Assembly (NCBI GenBank): GCA_964387685.1
Contig: CAYLXK010000027.1
Coordinates: 1 to 64,000, forward strand
Origin: Bryobacter sp964387685
GTDB lineage: Bacteria; Acidobacteriota; Terriglobia; Bryobacterales; Bryobacteraceae
DNA length: 64,000 nucleotides
Direction: 5' to 3'
The position numbers were made by a program, and so were the translations under genes. Shown here one piece after another: positions 16,316 through 24,388 of this stretch; the stretch's first letter is position 1; the number at the start of each line of letters is the position of its first letter. The notes beneath the pieces were generated by a model, which worked only from the letters and a program-made list of their open reading frames with translations, was not told the DNA's origin and searched no databases.

Positions 16316-17440
16316 ATGCAATACCGACTGGCGGCCACTTTATTTCTTCTTCCTGTGGTTGTCAATGGTCAAGAAAGTAGAGATTTGGTCTTGAGTGGGG
16401 AGGCGCGATGGGTGGATAGCGGAATTCAGTTGCTGAAGGGGGACCAATTCGTGATTGAGGCGGAGGGAAAATTGGCCCTCATGAATGGGAGCAAGGAGCA
16501 GACGGCGGGGCCAGAGGGCCTGCCGAGAAGCTTCCGGGACCTGCTGCGTTTCCTGCCCTTGAACAGTGCGGGCCGGGGCGCGGTGGTGGGGAAGGTAGGG
16601 GACCGGGGGACGGCGCCGGTGTTTCTGGTAGGGCCGAAGAAGGAGGGGCAGGCGGCGGTGGAGGGGAATCTTTTTCTGAACGTAAACTTGAGCGGGAATG
16701 AGCTAGGAGAGGGGGCTTACCGGGTGAAGGTGACGGTACGGCGGGCGGCGGTGGCGGTGCGGGACCGCACGGCGGAGGCGGCCCAGACGATCGAGTTAAC
16801 GCAGGAGCAATTAGATAGCCTTCCGTTGCGGGTGCGGGACGCCGATGGGACGGAGGGCGACAAGGTGAATTTCCTGATCGTGGGGTCCGAGGCGAAGATA
16901 GTGGAGGCGCTGAAGGCGGTGGGCTGGGTACAGGTGGATAGCAGCGTGGGGGAGTCTATACTCAGGGCGATTCTAATTAGTATGTCGAAGCAGGCGTATC
17001 TTACGCTGCCGATGAGTGAGCTGATGTTATTCGACCGGGTGCAGGATTACGGCTTTGCGCACGCGGTGCCGTTCATCGTGGTGGCGCAGCGGCATCATTT
17101 CCGGCTGTGGAAGGCGCCGTTTCTGGTGGGCGGTGAGGAGCTATGGGTGGGGGCGGGGACGCATGATATCGGCTTTGAGAAAGACCAGCGTAACGGTAAG
17201 CTGACGCACAAGATCGACCCGGAGGTGGATAAGGAGCGGGATTACATTGGGCAGACGCTGGAGGAAAGCGGCACGGTGGTGAAGACGATGTACATGCGGC
17301 CGAGGAATGCCATTACGGAGGCCAAGACGGCGCATGGGGCGGATTTCCAGAGCGATGGGCGGACGCTGGTGGTGTATTTGGAGCGCGAGGGGCAGGCGCG
17401 GGCGGTTGAGGCAGCCAAGCCGGTCTCCACACCTCGGTAG
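16316..17440 (+). CDS. Secreted protein: LecA-like domain plus LssY C-terminal domain, 374 aa
   Basis: Residues 1-19 are a signal peptide (MQYRLAATLFLLPVVVNGQ). Residues about 22-145 resemble the PA-IL (LecA)-type beta-sandwich: WVDSGIQLLKGDQFVIEAEG, RGAVVGKVG, NLFLNVNLSGNELGEGAY. Residues about 170-360 match the LssY C-terminal domain: VNFLIVGSEAKIVEALKAVGW, FDRVQDYGFAHAVP, RHHFRLW and GTHDIGF. LssY_C often follows PAP2-type membrane phosphatases; here it stands with a lectin-like domain in a secreted protein, so a cell-envelope binding or enzymatic role is possible but unproven. The start follows a clean promoter and appears leaderless. Confidence 0.75.
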   Translation: MQYRLAATLFLLPVVVNGQESRDLVLSGEARWVDSGIQLLKGDQFVIEAEGKLALMNGSKEQTAGPEGLPRSFRDLLRFLPLNSAGRGAVVGKVGDRGTAPVFLVGPKKEGQAAVEGNLFLNVNLSGNELGEGAYRVKVTVRRAAVAVRDRTAEAAQTIELTQEQLDSLPLRVRDADGTEGDKVNFLIVGSEAKIVEALKAVGWVQVDSSVGESILRAILISMSKQAYLTLPMSELMLFDRVQDYGFAHAVPFIVVAQRHHFRLWKAPFLVGGEELWVGAGTHDIGFEKDQRNGKLTHKIDPEVDKERDYIGQTLEESGTVVKTMYMRPRNAITEAKTAHGADFQSDGRTLVVYLEREGQARAVEAAKPVSTPR

Positions 17441-17500
17441 TACAAGCTAAGCGAGTTGCCGACGGCGGGTATTTCGCCTAGCATCAAAGCAGGCTCCGTT

Positions 17501-18166
17501 ATGCCAGGTCCAGAGACCCAACCCGCTTCGGACGCACCCTGGTCGGGTATGGCGCCGCTTTCCGCAGGGCTGGGAGCGGTAGTGCGCATTCCGGTGCCCG
17601 GTTGGCCTAACCTAGCTATTGAGCTCCGGCCCAGAGGTTGGACGCCGGCCAGCGGATCGACGAGCACCCTGTTCATTCAAGACATCAGCGGCCGCCGTCA
17701 CTTGCGTCTGGACTATGGATTCAATGTGCGGACCAACACGGTAGAGTGGCATTGGAACCAGCAGGGCACGCATGCGCAGCACGGTATCGCGAACCACACG
17801 CCGGCCGGGAGGGGAGGCGCCGCGCTCGGGACGTTCACTCGCTACTACCGTTACGCGGGGCGCGCGCTGGTGGTGGTGGCGGCAGCAGCGGACCTCTACT
17901 CGATCGCAGTCGCGTCGAATCCATTGAGGCGGACGGTGCAGGTGGTTTCCGCCTGGGCCGCGGCCGGGCTAGGTTGCCGAGTGGTGGGTATGGGCGGGGC
18001 GGCGTTGGGTTCCGCCGCGCCGGGAGTGGGCACGGCGGCGGGTGGGTTGATCGGCTGCGCCGTGGGCGGCTTTATTGGATATTTCGCGGCGGAGAGTGCC
18101 AGCGGTTACATCTATGATTGGGCTGAGGGGACGGTGTTTCGGACACTCGAGCCTACGGGCTCATGA
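17501..18166 (+). CDS. Candidate pore-forming toxin with glycine-zipper domain, 221 aa
   Basis: The N-terminal half (about 55-105) has LRLDYGFNVRTNTVEWHWN and HGIANHTPAG, a beta module that I recall in LysM/PAAR-linked polymorphic toxins. The C-terminal half (about 115-205) is a glycine/alanine-rich hydrophobic segment: GRALVVVAAAADLYSIAVAS, NPLRRTVQVVSAWAAAGLG, then repeated glycine zippers such as GSAAPGVGTAAGGLIG. That resembles membrane-inserting bacteriocin or effector domains. There is no signal peptide, as expected for a contact- or type-VI-delivered effector. The ATG at 17501 is preferred; a TTG at 17456 in the same frame is an alternative. A single gene of possible immunity type follows after 13 bp. 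Family assignment is from memory. Confidence 0.55.
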   Translation: MPGPETQPASDAPWSGMAPLSAGLGAVVRIPVPGWPNLAIELRPRGWTPASGSTSTLFIQDISGRRHLRLDYGFNVRTNTVEWHWNQQGTHAQHGIANHTPAGRGGAALGTFTRYYRYAGRALVVVAAAADLYSIAVASNPLRRTVQVVSAWAAAGLGCRVVGMGGAALGSAAPGVGTAAGGLIGCAVGGFIGYFAAESASGYIYDWAEGTVFRTLEPTGS

Positions 18167-18179
18167 CGAATCTTGCCCT

Positions 18180-18791
18180 ATGACTTTCTCCATTCAGCTT
18201 GAGATTGAGGAACGCTTCGACGGGAAGCGATGGCAAGTTTGCAGCGCGGCCGCGCCGGCCTCGACTGTGCTGCTGAGCTGGCGCGTGACACCCGAGCCGG
18301 TAGACGCCGGCGTGCCGGAGCCGGTGGCGCGGTGCTTGGCGAATGCGCTGCTGCGTCTGGGCGACGTCTATTTTGGGGGGGACGAGAGTGAGGCTGGGGT
18401 TGGCGAGGCCCCGGTCGCGTCGATTGAACTCCGCGGCGGCTTGCGGCGGCACGTTTTGCAGCTCTTTTGTGCCGATGAAGCGAATGCGGTGTTGCCCGCC
18501 TTTGATAGCGCCGTCCACCCCTGGACCAGAAATGCGCAATGGTTGCTCGTAAGCCGACGGCTGGTGGGCCGGCAGGGAGTGGACGAAGGACTGAAGGAAC
18601 TGGTGCAGCGACTCTATCGGGAGGGCAAGCTGCCGCCTTTGTGGCCGAAGGGTGTGGCCGCGATCGTGCAGGCGGCGGTGGACGGAGATGGAGCGGGTTG
18701 CAGTTTTGAGGATGAGGAGGCGCGGGAACGCTTCCTGGCTGCGATGGGAGAGGCAGCGGCGGAGGCAGGTATCATTCTGACCACTCGGTAA
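18180..18791 (+). CDS. Hypothetical protein, possible immunity partner, 203 aa
   Basis: A soluble acidic protein with no signal peptide and no recognised family. It starts FSIQLEIEERFDGKRWQVCS, has a beta-rich middle (VASIELRGGLRRHVLQLF, WLLVSRRLV) and an acidic helical C-terminus (FEDEEARERFLAAMGEAAAEAG). It begins 13 bp after the toxin-like gene on the same strand and is read with it. Small, acidic, unrelated proteins directly after polymorphic toxins are commonly immunity proteins. Immunity to pore formers is more often by membrane proteins, which weakens the idea. Its last 20 bp overlap the minus-strand glycosyltransferase. Confidence 0.6.
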   Translation: MTFSIQLEIEERFDGKRWQVCSAAAPASTVLLSWRVTPEPVDAGVPEPVARCLANALLRLGDVYFGGDESEAGVGEAPVASIELRGGLRRHVLQLFCADEANAVLPAFDSAVHPWTRNAQWLLVSRRLVGRQGVDEGLKELVQRLYREGKLPPLWPKGVAAIVQAAVDGDGAGCSFEDEEARERFLAAMGEAAAEAGIILTTR

Positions 18792-20097
18792 CTTCAATGC
18801 CGCGGCCGCCCCAATAGCGATCGGCGGGGTAGCCGGCGATGAGGCGGCCGGAGAAGCCCTGGAGGCGGAGGGCGGTGTGGGGGGCGAAATGGCGATCGTC
18901 CCAAGAGCCCACGAAATCGACGAGCCAAAAGCGGCGGGCCCGCAACTGGGTAAGGCTGGGAATGGCCGTAATGAGCTGTTGCTGGGCGGCGAAGTTGATG
19001 GGCATGATGATGCCGATGTCTTGGAGGCTATAGAGAGGAAGGCCGCGGGAGGCCTGGCGGGCGAGGAGGTCTTGGGCGAAGGCGCGGTAGTTGACGCGGC
19101 GGGGCTGCTGGCGCTCCTGAATAGCGTTGGGAAAGGAAACGCTCAGGGCGAGGAGGGCGCAAAGGGCGAGAGCGGCGCGGCGGCCCAGGAAGCGCTCGGC
19201 GGCCAAGGAGAGAGTGAGGGCTGAAGCAACCATGGTGGGGGTGAAGTAGCGGCGGTGGAAGAGGTTGATTTCGAGCGGCGGCCGAGAGAGAAGGTAAAGC
19301 AGGAGGGGTGGGCCTAGAGCGGCGGCGGCCAGGGCGGCGAGGCGGGATTCACCCCGGTACAACAAGAGAGCGAGGAGGCTGAGGAGGAGGGTCAAACCCG
19401 CCCAGCCCAGGGCCGGGAAAGCGGCGCCGGAGACCATGCGGCCCCAAAATGCGGCGAAGCCTTCCACGTCGACGGTGGGCAGCCAGCCTAGGTGGCCGAG
19501 GATCTTGGAATCGTCCAAACCATAGGCAACGGCGGCGAGCCAGGGTAGGATGGTGGCCGCGCCGAAGGCGATGCGCCAGCGGGCCCAGGGGAAAAAGGGC
19601 AGCAGGAAGAGCAGGTAAAGGAGGCCATAGTAATGTGTCCAGACGAGGGCGGCGGCGAGCGGGAAGAGCCAGCGGCGACGGGATTCTTCGAATAGGGCCC
19701 AGAGGAGCCAGGTGAAAAGGGCGGCAAAGAGGGAGTATGGGCGGGCCTCCTGAGCGTAGTGGAGATAAAAGGAGTTGGTGAGGAGGAGGAGGGCGGCGTC
19801 GAAGCGACCAAGGCGGCAGAGGGCGAGGATGGCGGCAACGGCGGAGAGGACGGAGGGAAGGCGAAGGGCCCAGACGGGGTCCGGAATGAAATAGCGGGAG
19901 AGCTTGACGAGCGCGTAGCTCAGGGGAGGTTGGACGAAATCGTAGCGGGCCTGCTTCAGCATTTGCCACCAGGAGCCGGACGTAAATTTGGCGGTGAAGA
20001 CTTCGTCGGTCCAGACGGATTCGGTCGCAACTTGCCAGGAGGCTAAAAGCAAAGTAGCCACGACCAGGAGGGCCGTGGCTAGCATGGGCAGAGTCAT
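18772..20097 (-). CDS. GT39-like membrane glycosyltransferase, 441 aa
   Basis: A polytopic membrane protein with the GT-C acidic motif VWTDEVFT (about 28-35), QPPLSYALVKLS (about 55-66), the HYAQEARPYSLFAAL loop and about ten hydrophobic helices. It probably transfers a lipid-linked sugar in the outer leaflet of the inner membrane; donor and acceptor are unknown. It lies 12 bp after frr in the same direction and is therefore read as the last gene of the rplM-frr operon, an uncommon companion. It is a distant relative of the enzyme at 11265-12746, but the two are not close copies. Confidence 0.85.
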   Translation of the reverse strand: MTLPMLATALLVVATLLLASWQVATESVWTDEVFTAKFTSGSWWQMLKQARYDFVQPPLSYALVKLSRYFIPDPVWALRLPSVLSAVAAILALCRLGRFDAALLLLTNSFYLHYAQEARPYSLFAALFTWLLWALFEESRRRWLFPLAAALVWTHYYGLLYLLFLLPFFPWARWRIAFGAATILPWLAAVAYGLDDSKILGHLGWLPTVDVEGFAAFWGRMVSGAAFPALGWAGLTLLLSLLALLLYRGESRLAALAAAALGPPLLLYLLSRPPLEINLFHRRYFTPTMVASALTLSLAAERFLGRRAALALCALLALSVSFPNAIQERQQPRRVNYRAFAQDLLARQASRGLPLYSLQDIGIIMPINFAAQQQLITAIPSLTQLRARRFWLVDFVGSWDDRHFAPHTALRLQGFSGRLIAGYPADRYWGGRGIEVTEWSE

Positions 20098-20109
20098 ACG
20101 GAGCGGACG

Positions 20110-20688
20110 CTATTTCAGCTCGAGGATTTCTTTTTCCTTGGCCTTGGCGGTATCGTCGAGCTTTTTCATGTAAGCGTCGGTGAGTTTCTGGATCTCTTCG
20201 AGGCTGCGCTTTTCTTCGTCTTCGCTGATGGCTTTGTCCTTGAGGAGCTTCTTGGCGTGGTCGTTGGAATCGCGGCGGACGTTGCGCAGGGCGACGCGGT
20301 GGTCTTCGGCCATGCCGTTGAGCTTCTTGGCGAGTTCCTTGCGGCGTTCCTCGTTCAAGGGCGGCACGGGGATGCGGATGAGTTTGCCGTCGTTGGCGGG
20401 GTTGAGGCCCAACTCGGCGGTGCGGATGGCCTTTTCGATGGGGCCGATCATGGAGGAGTCCCAGGGGGCGACGGTGATGAGGCCGGGCTCGGGGACGCTG
20501 ATGTTGCCGACCTGATTGACCGGCGTGGGCGTTCCGTAATAGTCGACCCGCACGTTATCGAGCATGGCGGCGTTGGCGCGGCCGGTGCGGATGGTGGTCA
20601 TGTTGTGTTGGAGGTCGGCGAGGACCTTGTCCATCCGGGTCTTCGCGCTGGTTTCGATTTGTTTAGTGGAAGTGATGGGTTCGCTCAT
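20110..20688 (-). CDS. frr: Ribosome recycling factor
   Basis: Frr splits the post-termination ribosome with EF-G. The family wording is clear: KTRMDKVLADLQHNMTTIRTGRAN, YYGTPTPVNQVGNISVPEPG, IRIPVPPLNEERRKELAKK and EIQKLTDAYMKKLD. At 192 aa it is slightly longer than the usual 185 because of a short N-terminal stretch. It is 6 bp after pyrH in the conserved order rpsB-tsf-pyrH-frr. Confidence 0.97.
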   Translation of the reverse strand: MSEPITSTKQIETSAKTRMDKVLADLQHNMTTIRTGRANAAMLDNVRVDYYGTPTPVNQVGNISVPEPGLITVAPWDSSMIGPIEKAIRTAELGLNPANDGKLIRIPVPPLNEERRKELAKKLNGMAEDHRVALRNVRRDSNDHAKKLLKDKAISEDEEKRSLEEIQKLTDAYMKKLDDTAKAKEKEILELK

Positions 20689-20694
20689 AAGTTT

Positions 20695-21426
20695 TTAGGC
20701 GGTGGCAACCTTGATTTCGTGAATCAGAGTTCCGATGGGTTCTCCCAAGGCCATACGCATTATATTGCCGTGGATGTTGCCATTGAACACGGAAATAGGG
20801 AGGCTGTTGTCGCGGCACATGGCGACGGCTGAGGCATCGAGGATGCGAAGGCCCTTGGAGAGGACTTCGGTATAGGAGATTTCGTTGAAGCGGACGGCGT
20901 CGGGGTGCTGCATGGGGTCTTTGTCGTAGACGCCGTCTACCTTGGTGGCTTTAGCGAGGATTTGAGCGTGGATCTCCAAGGCGCGCAGGGCGGCACCGGA
21001 ATCGGTAGAGAAGAAGGGGTTGGAGGTGCCGGCGGCAAAGAGGACGATGCGGCCTTTTTCGAGGTGGCGGATGGCGCGGCGGCGGATGTAGGGCTCGGCG
21101 ACGGCTTGCATCTGGAGGGCGGTCATGAGGCGGGTGGGGCTGCCTTGGCGCTCGAGGGCGTCCTGGAGAGAGAGGCCGTTGATGACGGTGGCGAGCATGC
21201 CCATATGGTCGGCCGAGACGCGGTCCATGGATTTGGCGGCGGCGGAAACACCACGAAAGATGTTGCCGCCGCCGACGACGAGGCCGATTTCGACGCCCTT
21301 GCGGTGGACTTCGGCGATTTCCTGGGCGAAGGCGTTGACGCGGTCGTTATCGATGCCGAAGCCCTGGGGGCCGGCCATAACTTCGCCGCTTAGCTTGAGG
21401 ACGATGCGACGGTAAGTAGTGGCCAT
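20695..21426 (-). CDS. pyrH: Uridylate kinase
   Basis: PyrH phosphorylates UMP to UDP for pyrimidine nucleotide supply. Signatures are RRIVLKLSGEVMAG, VVGGGNIFRG, a GTSNPFFSTDSGAALRALE substrate loop, and KATKVDGVYDKDP in the ATP site. The 243 aa length is normal. It lies 24 bp after tsf and 6 bp before frr in the standard translation cluster, where UMP kinase is a frequent member. Confidence 0.97.
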   Translation of the reverse strand: MATTYRRIVLKLSGEVMAGPQGFGIDNDRVNAFAQEIAEVHRKGVEIGLVVGGGNIFRGVSAAAKSMDRVSADHMGMLATVINGLSLQDALERQGSPTRLMTALQMQAVAEPYIRRRAIRHLEKGRIVLFAAGTSNPFFSTDSGAALRALEIHAQILAKATKVDGVYDKDPMQHPDAVRFNEISYTEVLSKGLRILDASAVAMCRDNSLPISVFNGNIHGNIMRMALGEPIGTLIHEIKVATA

Positions 21427-21450
21427 GGCGTATGCGCTCCGGGGGAGAAG

Positions 21451-22344
21451 TTATTCAGCGGCCTCTTCGGCAGGCGCCGTTTCGCCTACTTTATACCGAG
21501 TGAATTTGACGACCTCGATGGGGCCGCCGAGTTCCTTGGCCTTTTGCTTGATGAGGTCGGTAATGGAGAGCGAATTGTCCTTGATGAAGGGCTGCTCAAG
21601 GAGGCAGACTTCTTCGTAGAACTTGGAGATGCGGCCCTCGACGATCTTGTCGAGGACCTTCTCGGGCTTGCCTTCGTTGCGGGCGCGGTCGCGGGCGATG
21701 TCGGCTTCCTGGGCGAGGTGCGCGGGATCGACTTCAGCGCGGGTGATGTATTTGGGGTCCGCGGCGGCAATTTGCATGGCGAGGTCTTTGCCGAGTTCGA
21801 AGAGTGCGGGGTCGGTGGGCTTCTCCGCATGGGAAAGCGCGATGGCGACAGCGAGCTGGCTGCCGGGGTGGATGTAGGTGGCGACGGCGCCGCTGGCCAC
21901 GGCGAGCCGGTCGAAGCGAGGCAGCACGATGTTTTCGCCGACCTTGGCGATCTTGGCCTTCATGAAATCGCCCACGGTCGTGCCGGGTTCGACGCTGTAG
22001 TCTTCGGCGAGGACGGCTTCGACGGTAGCGGCGCTAGAGGCGGCGACGTGGCTGGCGATACCGGCCACGAGGGCCTGGAAATCGTCGGTGCGGGCGACGA
22101 AATCGGATTCGCAATTGACCTCGACGACCGTCGCTTTGGACTGGGCGGCGTCGATGACAATCAGGCCTTGCTTGGCGGAGCGGGTGGCTTTCTTGGCGGC
22201 CGCGGCGGCGCCGCGCTTGCGCAGCACGACTTCGGCGTCGTCGAGATTGCCCGAGGCTTCTTCCAAGGCTTTTTTGCATTCCATCATAGCGGCTCCGGTG
22301 CGTTCCCGGAGCTGCTTGACGAGGAGGGCGGTAACTTCGGCCAT
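21451..22344 (-). CDS. tsf: Elongation factor Ts
   Basis: EF-Ts exchanges GDP for GTP on EF-Tu. The N-terminal UBA-like domain carries LVKQLRERTGAAMMECKKAL, followed by EVNCESDFVARTDDF in the core, where the aspartate-phenylalanine pair contacts EF-Tu. The C-terminal dimerisation-type region ends with LEQPFIKDNSLSITDLIKQK. At 297 aa it is standard. It follows rpsB after a 70-bp gap. Confidence 0.97.
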   Translation of the reverse strand: MAEVTALLVKQLRERTGAAMMECKKALEEASGNLDDAEVVLRKRGAAAAAKKATRSAKQGLIVIDAAQSKATVVEVNCESDFVARTDDFQALVAGIASHVAASSAATVEAVLAEDYSVEPGTTVGDFMKAKIAKVGENIVLPRFDRLAVASGAVATYIHPGSQLAVAIALSHAEKPTDPALFELGKDLAMQIAAADPKYITRAEVDPAHLAQEADIARDRARNEGKPEKVLDKIVEGRISKFYEEVCLLEQPFIKDNSLSITDLIKQKAKELGGPIEVVKFTRYKVGETAPAEEAAE

Positions 22345-22414
22345 ATAATTACACTTCTACCTTTCCAGTTTCTGTAACAACTGAGTTAGAGACTCACAGC
22401 TAAGCGGCGGCCGG

Positions 22415-23356
22415 CTATTCGGCTTTGGCGACCGGGGGAGGGGCCAATTGGGCGGCCGGGGTTGCGGCGGGAAGCGCCTCTTCGGATTCATTGCCCTTCT
22501 TGGGGAGGGACATCGAAGGCAGGTCGAGGTCGTTAATGAGGGTTTCGCTCATCAACTCTTCGCTGTACTTGGGATCGACGTATTGCGAGTAATCGGTCAT
22601 GTCGATGGAGGCCGAGCCTTCCTCGTCGGAGACGAGCGAGTGGGCGGCGGCGGCCGAGAAGTCCTGTTCGGTGGCCAGGGCGCGGCCTTCGACGACGGCG
22701 TCGGCGATCTTGGAGGTGAAGAGCTTAATGGCGCGCAGGGCGTCGTCGTTGCCGGGGATGACGTAATCGACGTCGTCGGGGTCGCAGTTGGTATCGACAA
22801 CGGCCACGACGGGGATGTTGAGGCGGCGGGCTTCTTTGACGGCGATGGATTCCTTGGAGGAATCGACGACAAAGATCAGATCGGGCATGCCGGGCATGTC
22901 TTTAATGCCGGAGAGATTCTGGGCGAGGTGCTTGCGCTCGCGTTCGAGGCGGGAGATTTCTTTCTTCGAGCGCGAGCCCCAGGTGCCTTCCGTGGACATC
23001 TGGTCGAGTTCACGGAGGCGCTTAATAGAGCCCTTCACGGTGGTGAAGTTGGTGAGCAAGCCGCCCAGCCAGCGGTTGTTGACGTAGTACATCTGGCAGC
23101 GCTGGGCTTCTTCGGCAATGGCTTCCTGGGCTTGCCGCTTGGTGCCGACGAAGAGGACGTTCTTGCCCTGAGCGGCCATTTCGCCGACGTAGCGCATGGC
23201 GTCTTTGAAGAGCTTCAGCGTCTTTTGGAGATCGATGATGTAGATCCCGTTGCGCTCGCCGAAGATGTACTCCTTCATCTTGGGGTTCCAGCGCTTGGTC
23301 TGGTGGCCGAAGTGGACGCCCGCTTCGAGCAGTTCTTTCATGGAAATAGAAGGCAT
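22415..23356 (-). CDS. rpsB: 30S ribosomal protein S2
   Basis: The core is typical: SMKELLEAGVHFGHQTKRWNP, YIFGERNGIYIIDLQKTL, FVGTKRQAQEAIAEEA, NNRWLGGLLTNF, and VAVVDTNCDPDDVDYVIPGN. The protein is 313 aa, about 60 longer than E. coli S2, because of an acidic and then Pro/Ala-rich C-terminal tail (about 240-313) as found in several acidobacteria-like and other S2 proteins. It is 51 bp after rpsI and begins the rpsB-tsf-pyrH-frr block. Confidence 0.97.
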   Translation of the reverse strand: MPSISMKELLEAGVHFGHQTKRWNPKMKEYIFGERNGIYIIDLQKTLKLFKDAMRYVGEMAAQGKNVLFVGTKRQAQEAIAEEAQRCQMYYVNNRWLGGLLTNFTTVKGSIKRLRELDQMSTEGTWGSRSKKEISRLERERKHLAQNLSGIKDMPGMPDLIFVVDSSKESIAVKEARRLNIPVVAVVDTNCDPDDVDYVIPGNDDALRAIKLFTSKIADAVVEGRALATEQDFSAAAAHSLVSDEEGSASIDMTDYSQYVDPKYSEELMSETLINDLDLPSMSLPKKGNESEEALPAATPAAQLAPPPVAKAE

Positions 23357-23407
23357 GACAAGTTTCCTGTATGTAAATGTCCGTTTGTATAAGTAGGCAG
23401 GAAGCGA

Positions 23408-23800
23408 TTAGCGCTTCGAGAACTGGAAGCGTTTGCGGGCTCCCTTTTGGCCATACTTCTTGCGCTCGTGCTCGCGCGGATCGCGCGTGAGGAAGCCGTC
23501 GCTTTTGAGCTTGGGGCGGAGTTCGGCATCGAACTCCAGCAGAGCGCGGGAAACGCCGAGCCGCGCGGCTTCGGCCTGACCCGTAAAGCCCCCGCCGTCG
23601 GCAAGGATGAGGACATCGAACTTGTCGGCCGTCTCGGTGGCGAGCAGGGGCTGCCGCACGACGGCGCGGGCCGTTTCCGTGTGGAAGTAGTGCTCGAGGG
23701 CGCGGTGATTGACGGTGATGTCGCCCTTACCTGGACGCAGAAATACGCGAGCGGTGCTCGTTTTCCGGCGGCCGGTTCCTAAATATTGAATAAAAGCCAC
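23408..23800 (-). CDS. rpsI: 30S ribosomal protein S9
   Basis: The family wording is clear: YLGTGRRKTSTARVFLRPG near the start, DVLILADGGGFTGQAEAARL in the middle, and the basic C-terminal tail ending FQFSKR that reaches the P-site tRNA. The 130 aa length is standard. It follows rplM by 29 bp, the usual L13-S9 pair, here joined to the S2 cluster. Confidence 0.97.
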   Translation of the reverse strand: MAFIQYLGTGRRKTSTARVFLRPGKGDITVNHRALEHYFHTETARAVVRQPLLATETADKFDVLILADGGGFTGQAEAARLGVSRALLEFDAELRPKLKSDGFLTRDPREHERKKYGQKGARKRFQFSKR

Positions 23801-23829
23801 AGATACCTTTCTGAGATGTTGGGATGAAA

Positions 23830-24264
23830 CTAGCTGGCGAGCGCCTTGGCCTCGGGCTTTTGGGCCTGATGCGGGTGGCGATCGGTTGCGTATACCTTAA
23901 GTTTCCGCGCCATTTGCTTACCGAGCGGGTTCTTAGGCAGCATGCCCTTGATGGCCAGCTCGATCATGCGGGACGGATTTTTAGCTTGCATGGCACGCGC
24001 GCCGGTTTCCTTGAGGCCACCGGGGTAACCGGTGTGATAGCGATAGACCTTTTGATCGATCTTCGCGCCTGTGAGGCGAACTTTCGCGCTATTAATGACG
24101 ATCACATGATCGCCGGTGTCCAGAAAAGGCGTATACGTCGGTTTGTGTTTCCCCATCAGGATGCGAGCGGCCTGGCTGGCCAGGCGGCCCAAGGTGGCGC
24201 CTTCCGCATCAATGATGTGCCATTCCCGAGCGAAGCCTTTTCCGGAGGGAACGAATGTTTTCAT
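23830..24264 (-). CDS. rplM: 50S ribosomal protein L13
   Basis: Family sequence begins at MKTFVPSGK and continues with WHIIDAEGATLGRLAS, ARILMGKHKPTY, GDHVIVINSAKVRLTGAK and KGMLPKNPLGKQM. At 144 aa it is normal. The ATG at 24264 is chosen because similarity begins there and GGAG lies ten bases upstream; the open frame further upstream is the leader. A consensus-like promoter at 24359-24388 gives a leader of about 90 bases that contains a small GTTGA/TCAAC hairpin. It is the first gene of a seven-gene operon. Confidence 0.97.
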   Translation of the reverse strand: MKTFVPSGKGFAREWHIIDAEGATLGRLASQAARILMGKHKPTYTPFLDTGDHVIVINSAKVRLTGAKIDQKVYRYHTGYPGGLKETGARAMQAKNPSRMIELAIKGMLPKNPLGKQMARKLKVYATDRHPHQAQKPEAKALAS

Positions 24265-24358
24265 TACGTCGGGTCTCCGTCTGGTGCGGCAGGAGCGGCG
24301 TTGGGCCCAATTTCGTTCAGGCACACGACGTTCAAGCCGTTGAAAAGTCAACTCCACC

Positions 24359-24388
24359 AGCATAGCCTGCTTTTCACCCTTCTGTCAA
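24359..24388 (-). promoter_or_regulatory. Promoter of the rplM-rpsI-rpsB-tsf-pyrH-frr operon
   Basis: On the minus strand TTGACA (24388-24383) and TATGCT (24364-24359) are 18 bases apart, a good housekeeping sigma match. The -35 overlaps the stop codon of the VanZ-like gene, whose final codons and TGA are part of TTTTTGACA. Unlike other promoters in this window it leaves a leader of about 90 bases before the first start codon. Confidence 0.75.
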
